DNA from: an uncultured Campylobacter sp.
Lineage (GTDB): Bacteria; Campylobacterota; Campylobacteria; Campylobacterales; Campylobacteraceae
NCBI RefSeq assembly: GCF_938018035.1
Contig: NZ_CALIJF010000152.1
Location: 1 to 9,886 of the forward strand
Direction of reading: 5' to 3'
DNA: 9,886 bases
The notes under the pieces are model-generated. The model saw only the letters and a program-made list of their open reading frames with translations, was not told the origin of the DNA and made no database searches. Of this stretch, positions 1 to 6,229 are shown piece by piece (position 1 is the first letter of the stretch; each line of letters begins with the position of its first letter). Position numbers and translations under genes: made by a program.

Positions 1-451
1 CCCTGAATTTCGCGCCTATGCAAGGCTCAAAGACGGCAGCGCGCTAGCGTTTGCTTCGCCCAAGGCGATGTTTGCGTATTTTTTTGAAAGTGAGAGCTCG
101 GGCGCAAATTTCGGCGGCACTTCTGCAAAGATGAATTCTGTGAATGAAAATTCTTCGGAAGCAAATTCTGCGAGCAAAAATCCAGCTAGCGGCAATTTAG
201 GCGAGACAAATTCTGCGGGTGCAAATTTCGGTGGCGCGGAACTTTATGTTACCGATTACGCAAGCGGCGAAATTTTGCGGGCGCAGGACGCGTTTTATGT
301 ATTCGGCAGCGTGCTGCAAAGCGCCAGAGGCGACGATCTTATCACGTTTGCGAGATTGCGCGACGCGCAGGACTTCATGCGCGAGAAAAAGGGGCATAAA
401 ATTTTGCAGTTTCGAGAAATCTCCGCCAAGCTGATCGATTATCTAAGATGA
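1..451 (+). CDS. nosL: NosL-family protein, 3' part (5' end outside window)
   Basis: The open frame enters from the left edge (first full codon at 2) and stops with TGA at 449-451. An in-frame ATG at 68 is not the likely start, because the residues before it (ARLKDGSALAFASPKAMF) already fit the NosL pattern of a polar segment followed by a Phe/Ser 'k.mf.y' element. After an insert comes the other conserved half: YVTDYASGEIL, then DAFYVFGSV, ARGDDLITF and a C-terminal helix ending in FREISAKLIDYL. NosL proteins are periplasmic, usually lipid-anchored, copper-binding factors that help mature nitrous oxide reductase. The metal-binding N-terminus is outside the window, so function cannot be checked. 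The oddity is an insert of about 49 codons (92-238) between the two conserved halves. Family assignment is from pattern recognition; a NosL-like paralog outside a nos operon is possible. Confidence 0.72.
   Translation, partial: PEFRAYARLKDGSALAFASPKAMFAYFFESESSGANFGGTSAKMNSVNENSSEANSASKNPASGNLGETNSAGANFGGAELYVTDYASGEILRAQDAFYVFGSVLQSARGDDLITFARLRDAQDFMREKKGHKILQFREISAKLIDYLR
92..238 (+). repeat. Low-complexity insert with a 19-bp direct repeat inside the NosL-like gene
   Basis: This in-frame Ser/Asn/Ala/Gly/Glu-rich stretch separates two conserved NosL segments. A 19-nt unit encoding GANFGG occurs at 100-118 and again at 217-235, with 17 of 19 bases matching and a spacing of 117 bp (39 codons). 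Between them the motif AAATTCT recurs, encoding N-S in the same frame. The pattern suggests growth by slippage or recombination between short repeats. The encoded segment is probably a disordered surface loop. Confidence 0.7.
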
Positions 452-669
452 TCGAGCCGCTTGGCAAAATTTAAATTCAGCTATTTTAGTATATTTTATT
501 CATAAAAATTTATCTTTTATTTTAGTGCGCTATTAAGGGAATTTAAAGCAATTAAAAAATACAATCACGTTAAATTTTATCTATAAGAATTAAATAGTGT
601 AGTCTTTTAGTATATTTATTGAGGGCTGCATTCTCACTTATTTTTAAAATAAATTTTAAGGAGACAACC
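452..669 (+). promoter_or_regulatory. AT-rich leader of the CooS-like gene, with direct repeats and candidate -10 boxes
   Basis: This 218-bp gap holds no gene. A direct repeat TTTTAGTATATTTTATT (484-500) and TTTTAGTATATTTATT (605-620) flanks the middle. Candidate sigma70 -10 hexamers are TACAAT (560-565) and TATAAG (582-587), both in A/T-rich surroundings as is usual in Campylobacter. No FNR-type TTGAT-N4-ATCAA site was seen. The ribosome binding site TAAGGAG lies just upstream of the ATG at 670. Which box is used cannot be decided from sequence alone. Confidence 0.3.
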
Positions 670-3390
670 ATGGCAAACGACAAAATCGCAAAACAAAAAG
701 GCTCACGCAAGAAGGCTGCGACGGATGAAAATTCCGCTACGAATACGGGAGAAAATTCCGTCGCAGACGCGCTCAAAAGCTCCGCCGCGTCCGTTTTCGA
801 CAAAAGTGCAAGCACTGCTAAAAATTCCGCCGCAAATTCTACGACTTCCGCCTCACATGCTCGCGACAAAATTTCTAAAAATCGCGCCGCAGGTGAGAAT
901 TCCTGCGACGAGTGCGATTGCGAAGCCAGAAATTCCGCGTCTGGCTACGATGATAGCGCAAGCTCTGCTTCAAGTACGAACTTTGCGGCGTACTCAAGCG
1001 CTCAAGGCGCAAGCAACGCCCAAAATTCCGCGATAGGCTCTACGACAAATTCCATGGCCGATTCTTTGATAAATTCCATCTCAAATCCTACGAAGAGCCC
1101 AAGCAGCAAAGACCATTTCTCTTGCTCGCACGAGCATAGCGATAACTCCGCAATCCACTCGCATCTACGCGACGAAGATCTTGCGACCCACCCACACGAT
1201 CAAGAAGAAAACCTCGCAGCTTATTTGCACGAATACGGCGCAAATTCTGCGGCGTATTCGCACGAGCGCGACGAGGATTCCGTCATCAGCTCGCACGAGC
1301 ACGACAAACATTGCCATGATCACAAGCCCCACTCTCATCGCGCGATTATTGGATTTGACGAGCACGGTATCCCAAAAGTTTTAGTGCCCGCAAAGGCTAG
1401 TCCGCACACACATAAAGACGCGCAGGGCAATCTTTTCGAGCATTTTCACGAGGCGGAATTTACGGCGGATTATATGAAGGCGGTGCTTGAATACAAAAAG
1501 ACCTTCCCTACAAAGCAAGAAGTACTTGAGAAAACCCCCGATCCCGCCGTGCGTGAAATGATGCTTAGGATGGAGCAGATCGGCGTAGATACGGCGTTTG
1601 ATCGCTTTGATAAACAGATGCCTATGTGTAGTTATGGACTTAGCGGGGTATGCTGTAAGATCTGCAATATGGGGCCTTGCAAAATTACTAAAAAGGCCGA
1701 TCGCGGCACTTGCGGTGCGGACGCCGATCTCATCGTATCGCGCAACCTACTGCGCCAAGTAGCTGCAGGCGTAGCTCAACACGGCGCGCACGCCAGAGAG
1801 CTTCTGCTGTCGCTAAAATGGGCGGCGCAGGGCAAGCTAGATCTGCCCATAATAGGCGAATACAAAATCATCAATACCGCCAAAGCCTTTGGAATTCCAA
1901 CTGAAGGCAGAGAGTTAAAAGAGGTAGCGATCGAGCTTGCCGATACGCTTTTGACAGATCTTTCGCAAAGCAGCGGCGAGTATAAAACCATCACTGCGCT
2001 CGCACCCAAGGAGCGTCAAGAGGTATGGCGTAAGCTAGATATCTTGCCGATTAGTGCGTATAACGAAGTCTTTGAGGCGTATCACCGAACGGGTGTAGGC
2101 ACGGATGGAGACTGGCGCAGCGTGATGCAGCATCTTTTGCGCTGCGGGCTTGCTTTTACCTTCACCGGCGTAGTAGCTGCGAATATCGCTACGGATGCGC
2201 TATTTGGCGTAGGAGATCGCGTAACTTCCAAAAGCAATATGGGCGCGCTTAAAAAAGGCTGGGTCAATATCGCCGTGCACGGACATCTGCCGACATTAGT
2301 AAGCCTAATAGTGGAGATCGGAAATTCTAAGGAGTATCAAGACAAGGCTCGCGCAATAGGCGCGCAGGGGATCGCATTTTACGGCGTGTGCTGTTCTGGA
2401 CTATCGGCGATGTATCGCAATTGGGGCGTCGTGCCGCTCTCAAACGCCGTAACTGCCGAACTCGTCATAGGCACAGGCGCACTTGATCTTTGGGTCGCCG
2501 ATGTCCAAGATGTCTATCCTGCGATCATGGACGTGGCTAACTGCTTCCAGACCAAGGTCGTTACCACAAGCTCATCGGCTAGGCTTCCCGGAGCCGAGCA
2601 TATAGGCTACGATCATCACCACAGCAATATCGCCGAAACTAGGAATTTAGCGCGTAAAATTCTAGATCGCGCATTGCAATCTCACGAAAAGCGCAAGGGG
2701 CTGCCGGTATATATCCCGCCGTATGAAGTTGAGGCCGAAGTGGGCTTTTCGGTAGAATTCGTCCATAAACACTACGGCGGCATGGAGCCGTTAGCGCACG
2801 CGCTAAAAAGCGGTGAAATTTTAGGCATCGTAAATATGGTCGGCTGCACCAATCCTAAAGTGCCTTATGAGCGCGCTATCATAGATGTCGCACAAACCCT
2901 AATCGAAAATAACGTCCTAATCCTGACCAACGGCTGCGCGTCGTTCCCGCTAATGAAGCTGGGCTTTTGCCAAAAAAGCGCGTATAAAAAAGCAGGCGCG
3001 TCGCTGCGGGCGTTTTTAGAAAAAGACGAGCTTCCGCCGGTATGGCACGTGGGTGAGTGTATCGATAATACCCGCTCCAGCGGAATTTTCGCAGGTATCG
3101 CAGGGGTGCTAGACAAAAATCTCTACGAGCTGCCGCTTGCCTTCACCTCTCCCGAGTGGGCGAACGAAAAGGGCGTCGATGCCTCGCTCGGATTCCGCCT
3201 GATGGGCATCGACTCATATCACTGCGTCGAGTATCAAATCCACGGCTCCGCAAATGTCATACACTTTTTCAAAGAGGGCACCAGGCGGGCACTTGGCTCT
3301 GTGATGCACGTAGATACCGATCCGGTCGCGCTTGCGCTAAAAATGGTAAGCGATATGCGCCTAAAGCGTAAAGCTCTAGGCTGGCAGTAG
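670..3390 (+). CDS. cooS: CO dehydrogenase catalytic-subunit (CooS) homologue, His-rich N-terminal extension, one C-cluster Cys replaced
   Basis: The start is placed at ATG 670 (906 aa) because TAAGGAG lies just upstream; the frame is open to a TTG at 619 that has no such support. Residues 1-147 are Ser/Ala/Asn-rich with a CDECDC motif at 79-84. Residues 149-260 are His-rich (21 His by my count). The CooS core starts near 265; usual CooS is about 630-640 aa. Cluster D/B cysteines are complete: C320, C328, C329, C332, C337, C348. Active-site counterparts of CODH-II are H371/H374 (HxxH), H537 (HGHLP), C574/C575, C726 (VGCTN), C756 (NGCAS), C797 (GECIDN) and K834 (NEKG). The cysteine expected in DVQC (CODH-II Cys333) is Asp614 (DVQD). 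True CooS oxidises CO at a Ni-4Fe cluster in the cytoplasm; this substitution makes that activity uncertain. A hybrid-cluster enzyme acting on another substrate is a reasonable alternative. No cooC or cooF lies nearby. A hairpin terminator follows directly. Confidence 0.93.
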   Translation: MANDKIAKQKGSRKKAATDENSATNTGENSVADALKSSAASVFDKSASTAKNSAANSTTSASHARDKISKNRAAGENSCDECDCEARNSASGYDDSASSASSTNFAAYSSAQGASNAQNSAIGSTTNSMADSLINSISNPTKSPSSKDHFSCSHEHSDNSAIHSHLRDEDLATHPHDQEENLAAYLHEYGANSAAYSHERDEDSVISSHEHDKHCHDHKPHSHRAIIGFDEHGIPKVLVPAKASPHTHKDAQGNLFEHFHEAEFTADYMKAVLEYKKTFPTKQEVLEKTPDPAVREMMLRMEQIGVDTAFDRFDKQMPMCSYGLSGVCCKICNMGPCKITKKADRGTCGADADLIVSRNLLRQVAAGVAQHGAHARELLLSLKWAAQGKLDLPIIGEYKIINTAKAFGIPTEGRELKEVAIELADTLLTDLSQSSGEYKTITALAPKERQEVWRKLDILPISAYNEVFEAYHRTGVGTDGDWRSVMQHLLRCGLAFTFTGVVAANIATDALFGVGDRVTSKSNMGALKKGWVNIAVHGHLPTLVSLIVEIGNSKEYQDKARAIGAQGIAFYGVCCSGLSAMYRNWGVVPLSNAVTAELVIGTGALDLWVADVQDVYPAIMDVANCFQTKVVTTSSSARLPGAEHIGYDHHHSNIAETRNLARKILDRALQSHEKRKGLPVYIPPYEVEAEVGFSVEFVHKHYGGMEPLAHALKSGEILGIVNMVGCTNPKVPYERAIIDVAQTLIENNVLILTNGCASFPLMKLGFCQKSAYKKAGASLRAFLEKDELPPVWHVGECIDNTRSSGIFAGIAGVLDKNLYELPLAFTSPEWANEKGVDASLGFRLMGIDSYHCVEYQIHGSANVIHFFKEGTRRALGSVMHVDTDPVALALKMVSDMRLKRKALGWQ
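1126..1323 (+). repeat. Six tandem 33-bp (11-residue) His repeats within the CooS-like gene
   Basis: Residues 153-218 divide without gaps into six 11-residue units. Each has His at its second position: 154, 165, 176, 187, 198 and 209. Units begin SHEH, SHLR, PHDQ, LHEY, SHER and SHEH; acidic residues follow, then often Ser/Leu-Ala. The DNA units start at 1126, 1159, 1192, 1225, 1258 and 1291, with TCGCAC or TCGCAT opening four of them. The last unit runs into the densest cluster: seven His between 209 and 223. Such tracts usually bind Ni, Zn or Cu, as in HypB, UreE or CooJ. That role is inferred here. Confidence 0.8.
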
Positions 3391-3404
3391 CGACAGACGG
3401 ATTC

Positions 3405-3435
3405 ATTTCGCATCGCATTTTAAGCGATGCGAAAT
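3405..3435 (+). terminator. Terminator hairpin after the CooS-like gene
   Basis: A perfect 12-bp inverted repeat, ATTTCGCATCGC (3405-3416) and GCGATGCGAAAT (3424-3435), encloses a 7-nt loop 15 bp after the stop codon. The following run is only TTCATG, so the U-tract is weak. Position and stem quality support transcription termination or 3'-end protection. Confidence 0.7.
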
Positions 3436-3858
3436 TTCATGATAAAATTTAACCCCTTGCGGTCAAATAAAATCCCACAGCTAAACGAGCAGTAAAATTC
3501 TACAACTAAGTGGCTAGCAAAACCGAGGTCAAATAAAGAGAAAATTTTCGCGCCGTATCCGTTTGTGGAATTCTAAATCAAATCTTCAGACTCTGTATAA
3601 AATTTTGCCGCGCGCTGTCTGCTGCTAAATATGCGGAATTTAGCCAGGCAAAATTCCGCCATCGAGCTTAAACGCATCTTTCGCGAAAGGATGAAATTTT
3701 AAAATTCCATCTTGGCGTAAATTTCGTAGGCGCTCATCTGAAATCCACAAGCGAAATTTCGCTTAAAAGCCTTATTACACGGAGCTGCACGCCATTAGAT
3801 TCGCTCACATACGCTCACGTATATGAAAGCCGAAATCATAAAAATTTAATATGATATG
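3436..3858. other. Non-coding stretch with a 16-nt palindrome
   Basis: I see no credible gene on either strand here. The stretch contains a perfect 16-nt palindrome AAGCGAAATTTCGCTT at 3749-3764 and a small hairpin ATACG-CTCA-CGTAT at 3809-3822. AAATTTT/AAAATT strings recur throughout. The palindrome could be a dimeric repressor site or only a product of the genome's AAATTT-rich composition. Confidence 0.4.
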
Positions 3859-3867
3859 TGCTAAAAT
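3859..3867 (+). promoter_or_regulatory. Candidate extended -10 promoter (TG-C-TAAAAT)
   Basis: TGCTAAAAT at 3859-3867 matches an extended -10 box (TGnTAnnnT). The sequence upstream is A/T-rich, as in typical Campylobacter sigma70 promoters. Transcription would begin near 3874, just ahead of the ribosome binding site at 3881-3885, and run through the hairpin-rich leader into the ABC transporter genes. A second possible -10 is TATGAT at 3850-3855. Confidence 0.35.
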
Positions 3868-3890
3868 GCCACATCTGTTTAAGGATTTAG

Positions 3891-3992
3891 ATGTATAAAT
3901 CAAAGCCGCTGCAGTCTCTGTGTCATCATCGACAGAAGGCACCTCGTGCGAGGCGGAGGCACTGCTGCCAAGTCCTGCGTTTCGCAGCTTGA
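3891..3992 (+). CDS. Possible 33-codon mini-ORF, Arg/His/Cys-rich (leader peptide candidate)
   Basis: ATG at 3891 has AAGGA at 3881-3885 and the frame ends with TGA at 3990-3992. The 33-residue product starts MYKSKPLQSLCHHRQ, has the basic stretch RARRRHCC and contains three Cys codons, two of them adjacent. I recognise no family. It lies in the long leader of an ABC transporter operon and its second half overlaps a run of hairpins, the layout expected of an attenuator peptide. A perfect 6-bp stem (ACATCT 3871-3876 with AGATGT 3889-3894) would place the ribosome binding site in its loop and the start codon in the stem. It could equally be a chance ORF or part of a decayed gene. Confidence 0.25.
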   Translation: MYKSKPLQSLCHHRQKAPRARRRHCCQVLRFAA

Positions 3993-4062
3993 GGCGGTGC
4001 GACAAAAGTGCGTCTATGCTGCACCTGCAAACATTTTAGGCTGGGACCGCACGGGCGTGAGG
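3942..4062 (+). ncRNA. Hairpin-dense, GC-rich leader segment (possible structured RNA)
   Basis: Within 121 nt, consecutive short inverted repeats are found. They are CCTC-GTGC-GAGG (3942-3953), GGCA-CTGC-TGCC (3958-3969), CTGCG-TTT-CGCAG (3975-3987), GGTGC (3996-4000) with GCACC (4021-4025), and CAC-GGGC-GTG inside 4047-4062. The segment is clearly more GC-rich than its flanks. I compared it by eye with cobalamin, TPP, Moco and c-di-GMP riboswitch cores and saw no match. It may be a 5' leader element of the downstream importer, or relic coding DNA. Confidence 0.28.
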
Positions 4063-4115
4063 ACGTCACTACAAATCTTGCAGGCGGTTAAAATTTTCAT
4101 CCGGATCTTTTCTGA

Positions 4116-4268
4116 AGTATTGATCTTAGGGCCATCACGAAGGAATTTTGCCGCAAGCCTTTCGCCTACGAGCCGGAAAGCGGAATTTTAAGCAGGTTTC
4201 AACGAGGCGAAATTTCAAAGATTAAATTTAAGGCAAAAGATAAAAATTTAAAGCAAGGGAAGGTATGA
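4116..4268 (+). pseudogene. Possible 3' remnant of a lost gene upstream of the permease
   Basis: A frame open from 4116 to TGA at 4266-4268 encodes about 50 residues, including EFCRKPFAYEPESGILSRF. It has no ATG, GTG or TTG start and is cut upstream by stops at 4113 and 4089. It ends in an ATGA overlap with the permease start, although that overlap is automatic because the permease's second codon begins with A. The residue mix looks protein-like. No family is recognised, and chance is a real alternative. Confidence 0.15.
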
Positions 4269-5257
4269 AAAATTTTAAATTTATGCTCGTGCTGCTGATA
4301 CTGGCGACGATTGCGACGATCGCGATATCGCTTTGTATAGGGCGCTTCGGCCTAAGCATCACCGAGGTTTTAAAAGCGCTTAGCGGCGGCGAGGTAGCGC
4401 AAAACGTCCACAACGTCATCATGCAGGTGCGCCTGCCGCGTATCATCGCCGCGGTGCTCGTGGGTGCGGCGCTGGGCATCAGCGGCACGGCGTATCAAGG
4501 CGTCTTTAAAAACCAGCTCGTCTCGCCCGATCTTTTAGGCGTCAGCGCGGGAGCTTGCGTGGGCGCGGCGATCGCGATCCTGCTTGATCTAAATATCCTT
4601 TTGATCCAGCTTTTCGCCTTCGTTTTCGGGCTTGCGGCGGTTTGCATTACGCTTCTAATCACGCGAGCGCTGCGTTCGAGCGCCACCATAATGCTCGTGC
4701 TTGCGGGCATCATCGTAAGCGGTCTGATGGGCGCACTGATCGGATTTTTAAAATTTATGGCCGATCCCGAGACGAAGCTTGCAGACATCGTGTATTGGCA
4801 GCTAGGAAGCCTCGCGAAGGTCGACCCCTCCGTGCTAGCGATGATAGCGCCGGTGATGGGGGTTTGTATCGCTATCTTGGTGCTGATGAGCTACCGCATA
4901 AACGTCCTATCCATGGGCGATGCGACTGCGGCGAAGCTGGGCGTAAACGTCGTGCTGGAGCGGGGCATCATCATCGTCTGCGCGACGCTGCTTACCGCAA
5001 GCAGCGTGTGTATCAGCGGCATAGTCGCATGGGTGGGGCTTTTGATGCCGCATTTAACGCGCATGATCGTGGGCGTTAGCAACACCAAGGCGATCCCCGC
5101 GAGCATATTTTTAAGCGCGATCTTCGTGCTCATCGTAGATGACGTAGCGCGCAGTATAAATCAAAGCGAGATCCCGTTAGGGGTACTTACGGGCTTTATC
5201 GGCACGCTATTTTTTATATTCATCCTGCTGAAAAATAAAAGGAAGCTAAATGGTTAG
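4265..5257 (+). CDS. FecCD-family ABC importer permease (siderophore/heme/B12 type)
   Basis: This 330-aa inner-membrane permease forms, as a dimer, the channel of an importer for iron-siderophores, heme, cobalamin or a related metal chelate. ATG 4265 follows AAGGGAAGG. A first membrane segment covers residues 6-25. Family signatures in order are QVRLPR (54-59), a G..YQGVFKNQLVSPDLLGVSAGA region (73-97), the ATPase-contacting DATAAKLGVN (219-228), ISGIVAWVGLLMPHLTR (250-266) and EIPLGVLTGFIGT (302-314). The family usually has NPL where this protein has NQL. About ten membrane helices are expected; the length is normal for the family. The last 8 bp overlap the ATPase gene, so the two are translationally coupled. 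No substrate-binding protein or TonB receptor gene is in the window, so the substrate is unknown; iron, nickel or cobalamin complexes are all possible. Confidence 0.92.
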   Translation: MKNFKFMLVLLILATIATIAISLCIGRFGLSITEVLKALSGGEVAQNVHNVIMQVRLPRIIAAVLVGAALGISGTAYQGVFKNQLVSPDLLGVSAGACVGAAIAILLDLNILLIQLFAFVFGLAAVCITLLITRALRSSATIMLVLAGIIVSGLMGALIGFLKFMADPETKLADIVYWQLGSLAKVDPSVLAMIAPVMGVCIAILVLMSYRINVLSMGDATAAKLGVNVVLERGIIIVCATLLTASSVCISGIVAWVGLLMPHLTRMIVGVSNTKAIPASIFLSAIFVLIVDDVARSINQSEIPLGVLTGFIGTLFFIFILLKNKRKLNG

Positions 5258-6026
5258 GGTTGAGAGCTTAGACTTCGGCTACGTAAAATCCGCCCCTCTG
5301 ACGCTGCACGACGTGAATTTCAACCTAGAAGCGGGCGCGATGCTGACGATTTTGGGGCAAAACGGCGCAGGCAAATCGACGCTTTTAAATTTAATCAGCG
5401 GCACGCTTACGCCTCTGCGCGGTAAAATTTCAATTGACGGCAAGGATATGGCGAGTCTCAGCGCCAAAGGGCGCGCCGAGATCATCGGCTACGTCTCGCA
5501 AAGCGAGGTCTGCGAGTACGACTACAGCGTCTTTGAGTACGTCCTAATGGGGCGCACGGCGCATATAGGGATCTTTTCGCAGCCGAGCGAAAACGACTAC
5601 AAGCTCGCGCAGCGCTACATGAAAATGCTTGAAATTTGGCACCTAAAAGACAAGATCATCACGCGCCTAAGCGGTGGTCAGAGGCAGATGGCGTCCATCG
5701 CGCGCGCCCTTTGCAGCGAGCCTAAGATCGTGATCTTCGACGAGCCCACCTCGGCGTTAGACTTTGCCAACCAATACAAATTCCTCCGCGCCACGAAGGA
5801 ACTTCTCAAAAACGGCTACACCGTAGTTTTAGCCACGCACAATCCGGACTTCGCGCTGCTTTTGGGCGGATATGTCGCGCTCGTAAAAGGCGGCGGCGAG
5901 GTCGCATACGGCAAGGCCGAGCAGATCATAAAGAGCGAAATTTTAAGCAAGCTATACGATCTGAAGCTCGACGTCAGCTACAACGAAAAGGTCGGCAGGG
6001 TGTGTTGCTTGACGTATCCGTTTTGA
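5250..6026 (+). CDS. ABC importer ATPase (FecE/BtuD-like)
   Basis: This 258-aa cytoplasmic ATPase powers the FecCD-type permease encoded just upstream. ATG 5250 overlaps the permease stop and is preceded by AAAGGAAG. All ABC motifs are present: Walker A GQNGAGKST (36-44), Q-loop YVSQ (81-84), signature LSGGQ (140-144), Walker B IVIFDEP (160-166), D-loop SALD (168-171) and H-loop His197 in ATHNPD. The helical segment after the Q-loop (EYVLMGR, 96-102) is typical of FecE/FepC/BtuD ATPases. Length is normal and nothing suggests inactivation. The gene is followed by a block of palindromic repeats instead of the expected periplasmic binding-protein gene. Confidence 0.94.
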   Translation: MVRVESLDFGYVKSAPLTLHDVNFNLEAGAMLTILGQNGAGKSTLLNLISGTLTPLRGKISIDGKDMASLSAKGRAEIIGYVSQSEVCEYDYSVFEYVLMGRTAHIGIFSQPSENDYKLAQRYMKMLEIWHLKDKIITRLSGGQRQMASIARALCSEPKIVIFDEPTSALDFANQYKFLRATKELLKNGYTVVLATHNPDFALLLGGYVALVKGGGEVAYGKAEQIIKSEILSKLYDLKLDVSYNEKVGRVCCLTYPF

Positions 6027-6207
6027 TCTTAACTTCGCGGACGAGCACAGCTCGGTCCTTGCGACGGGGAGCTTTGCTCCCTCGACCCACCTAAAGTTTC
6101 AGAAATTTTGCGTAGCAAAATTTTAAAATTTATCGGTTTTACTTCTCAGTTCGAATAAAGTCCGAGCCTGCGAGCGGGGCTCTGCCCCACGCCCCGCTAA
6201 AGTTACG

Positions 6208-6229
6208 GCAGGCTAACGCCTGCATTTTT
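6208..6229 (+). terminator. Terminator-like hairpin in repeat copy 1
   Basis: GCAGGC-TAAC-GCCTGC (6208-6223) is a perfect 6-bp stem with a 4-nt loop, followed by ATTTTT. This is a standard intrinsic terminator shape and the best candidate for ending the ABC transporter transcript. Confidence 0.6.

Noticed and set aside
448..474. Eight-codon ORF overlapping the NosL-like stop as ATGA
   Set aside because: Too short, with no binding site of its own; a chance reading of the stop region.
619..669. Upstream TTG start for the CooS-like gene
   Set aside because: No ribosome binding site precedes it. The added 17 residues come from the AT-rich leader, while ATG 670 has TAAGGAG at good spacing.
3805..4005. 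66-codon ORF on the minus strand
   Set aside because: No recognisable motif or clear ribosome binding site, and it lies across the hairpin-rich segment, which creates open frames by composition.
3900..4090. Cobalamin or other known riboswitch
   Set aside because: Tempting next to a FecCD/BtuC-type importer, but I see no B12-box (AGYCAGGANACCTGCC-like) and no core of the TPP, Moco or c-di-GMP classes.
3946..4191. 81-codon + strand ORF before the permease
   Set aside because: No ribosome binding site, unlike any known family, and its start lies inside a hairpin; better explained as leader or relic DNA.
4495..4788. Antisense and alternate-frame ORFs within the permease, ATPase, CooS and DUF4139 genes
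   Set aside because: They are shadows of high-GC coding frames, with no motifs or start signals of their own.
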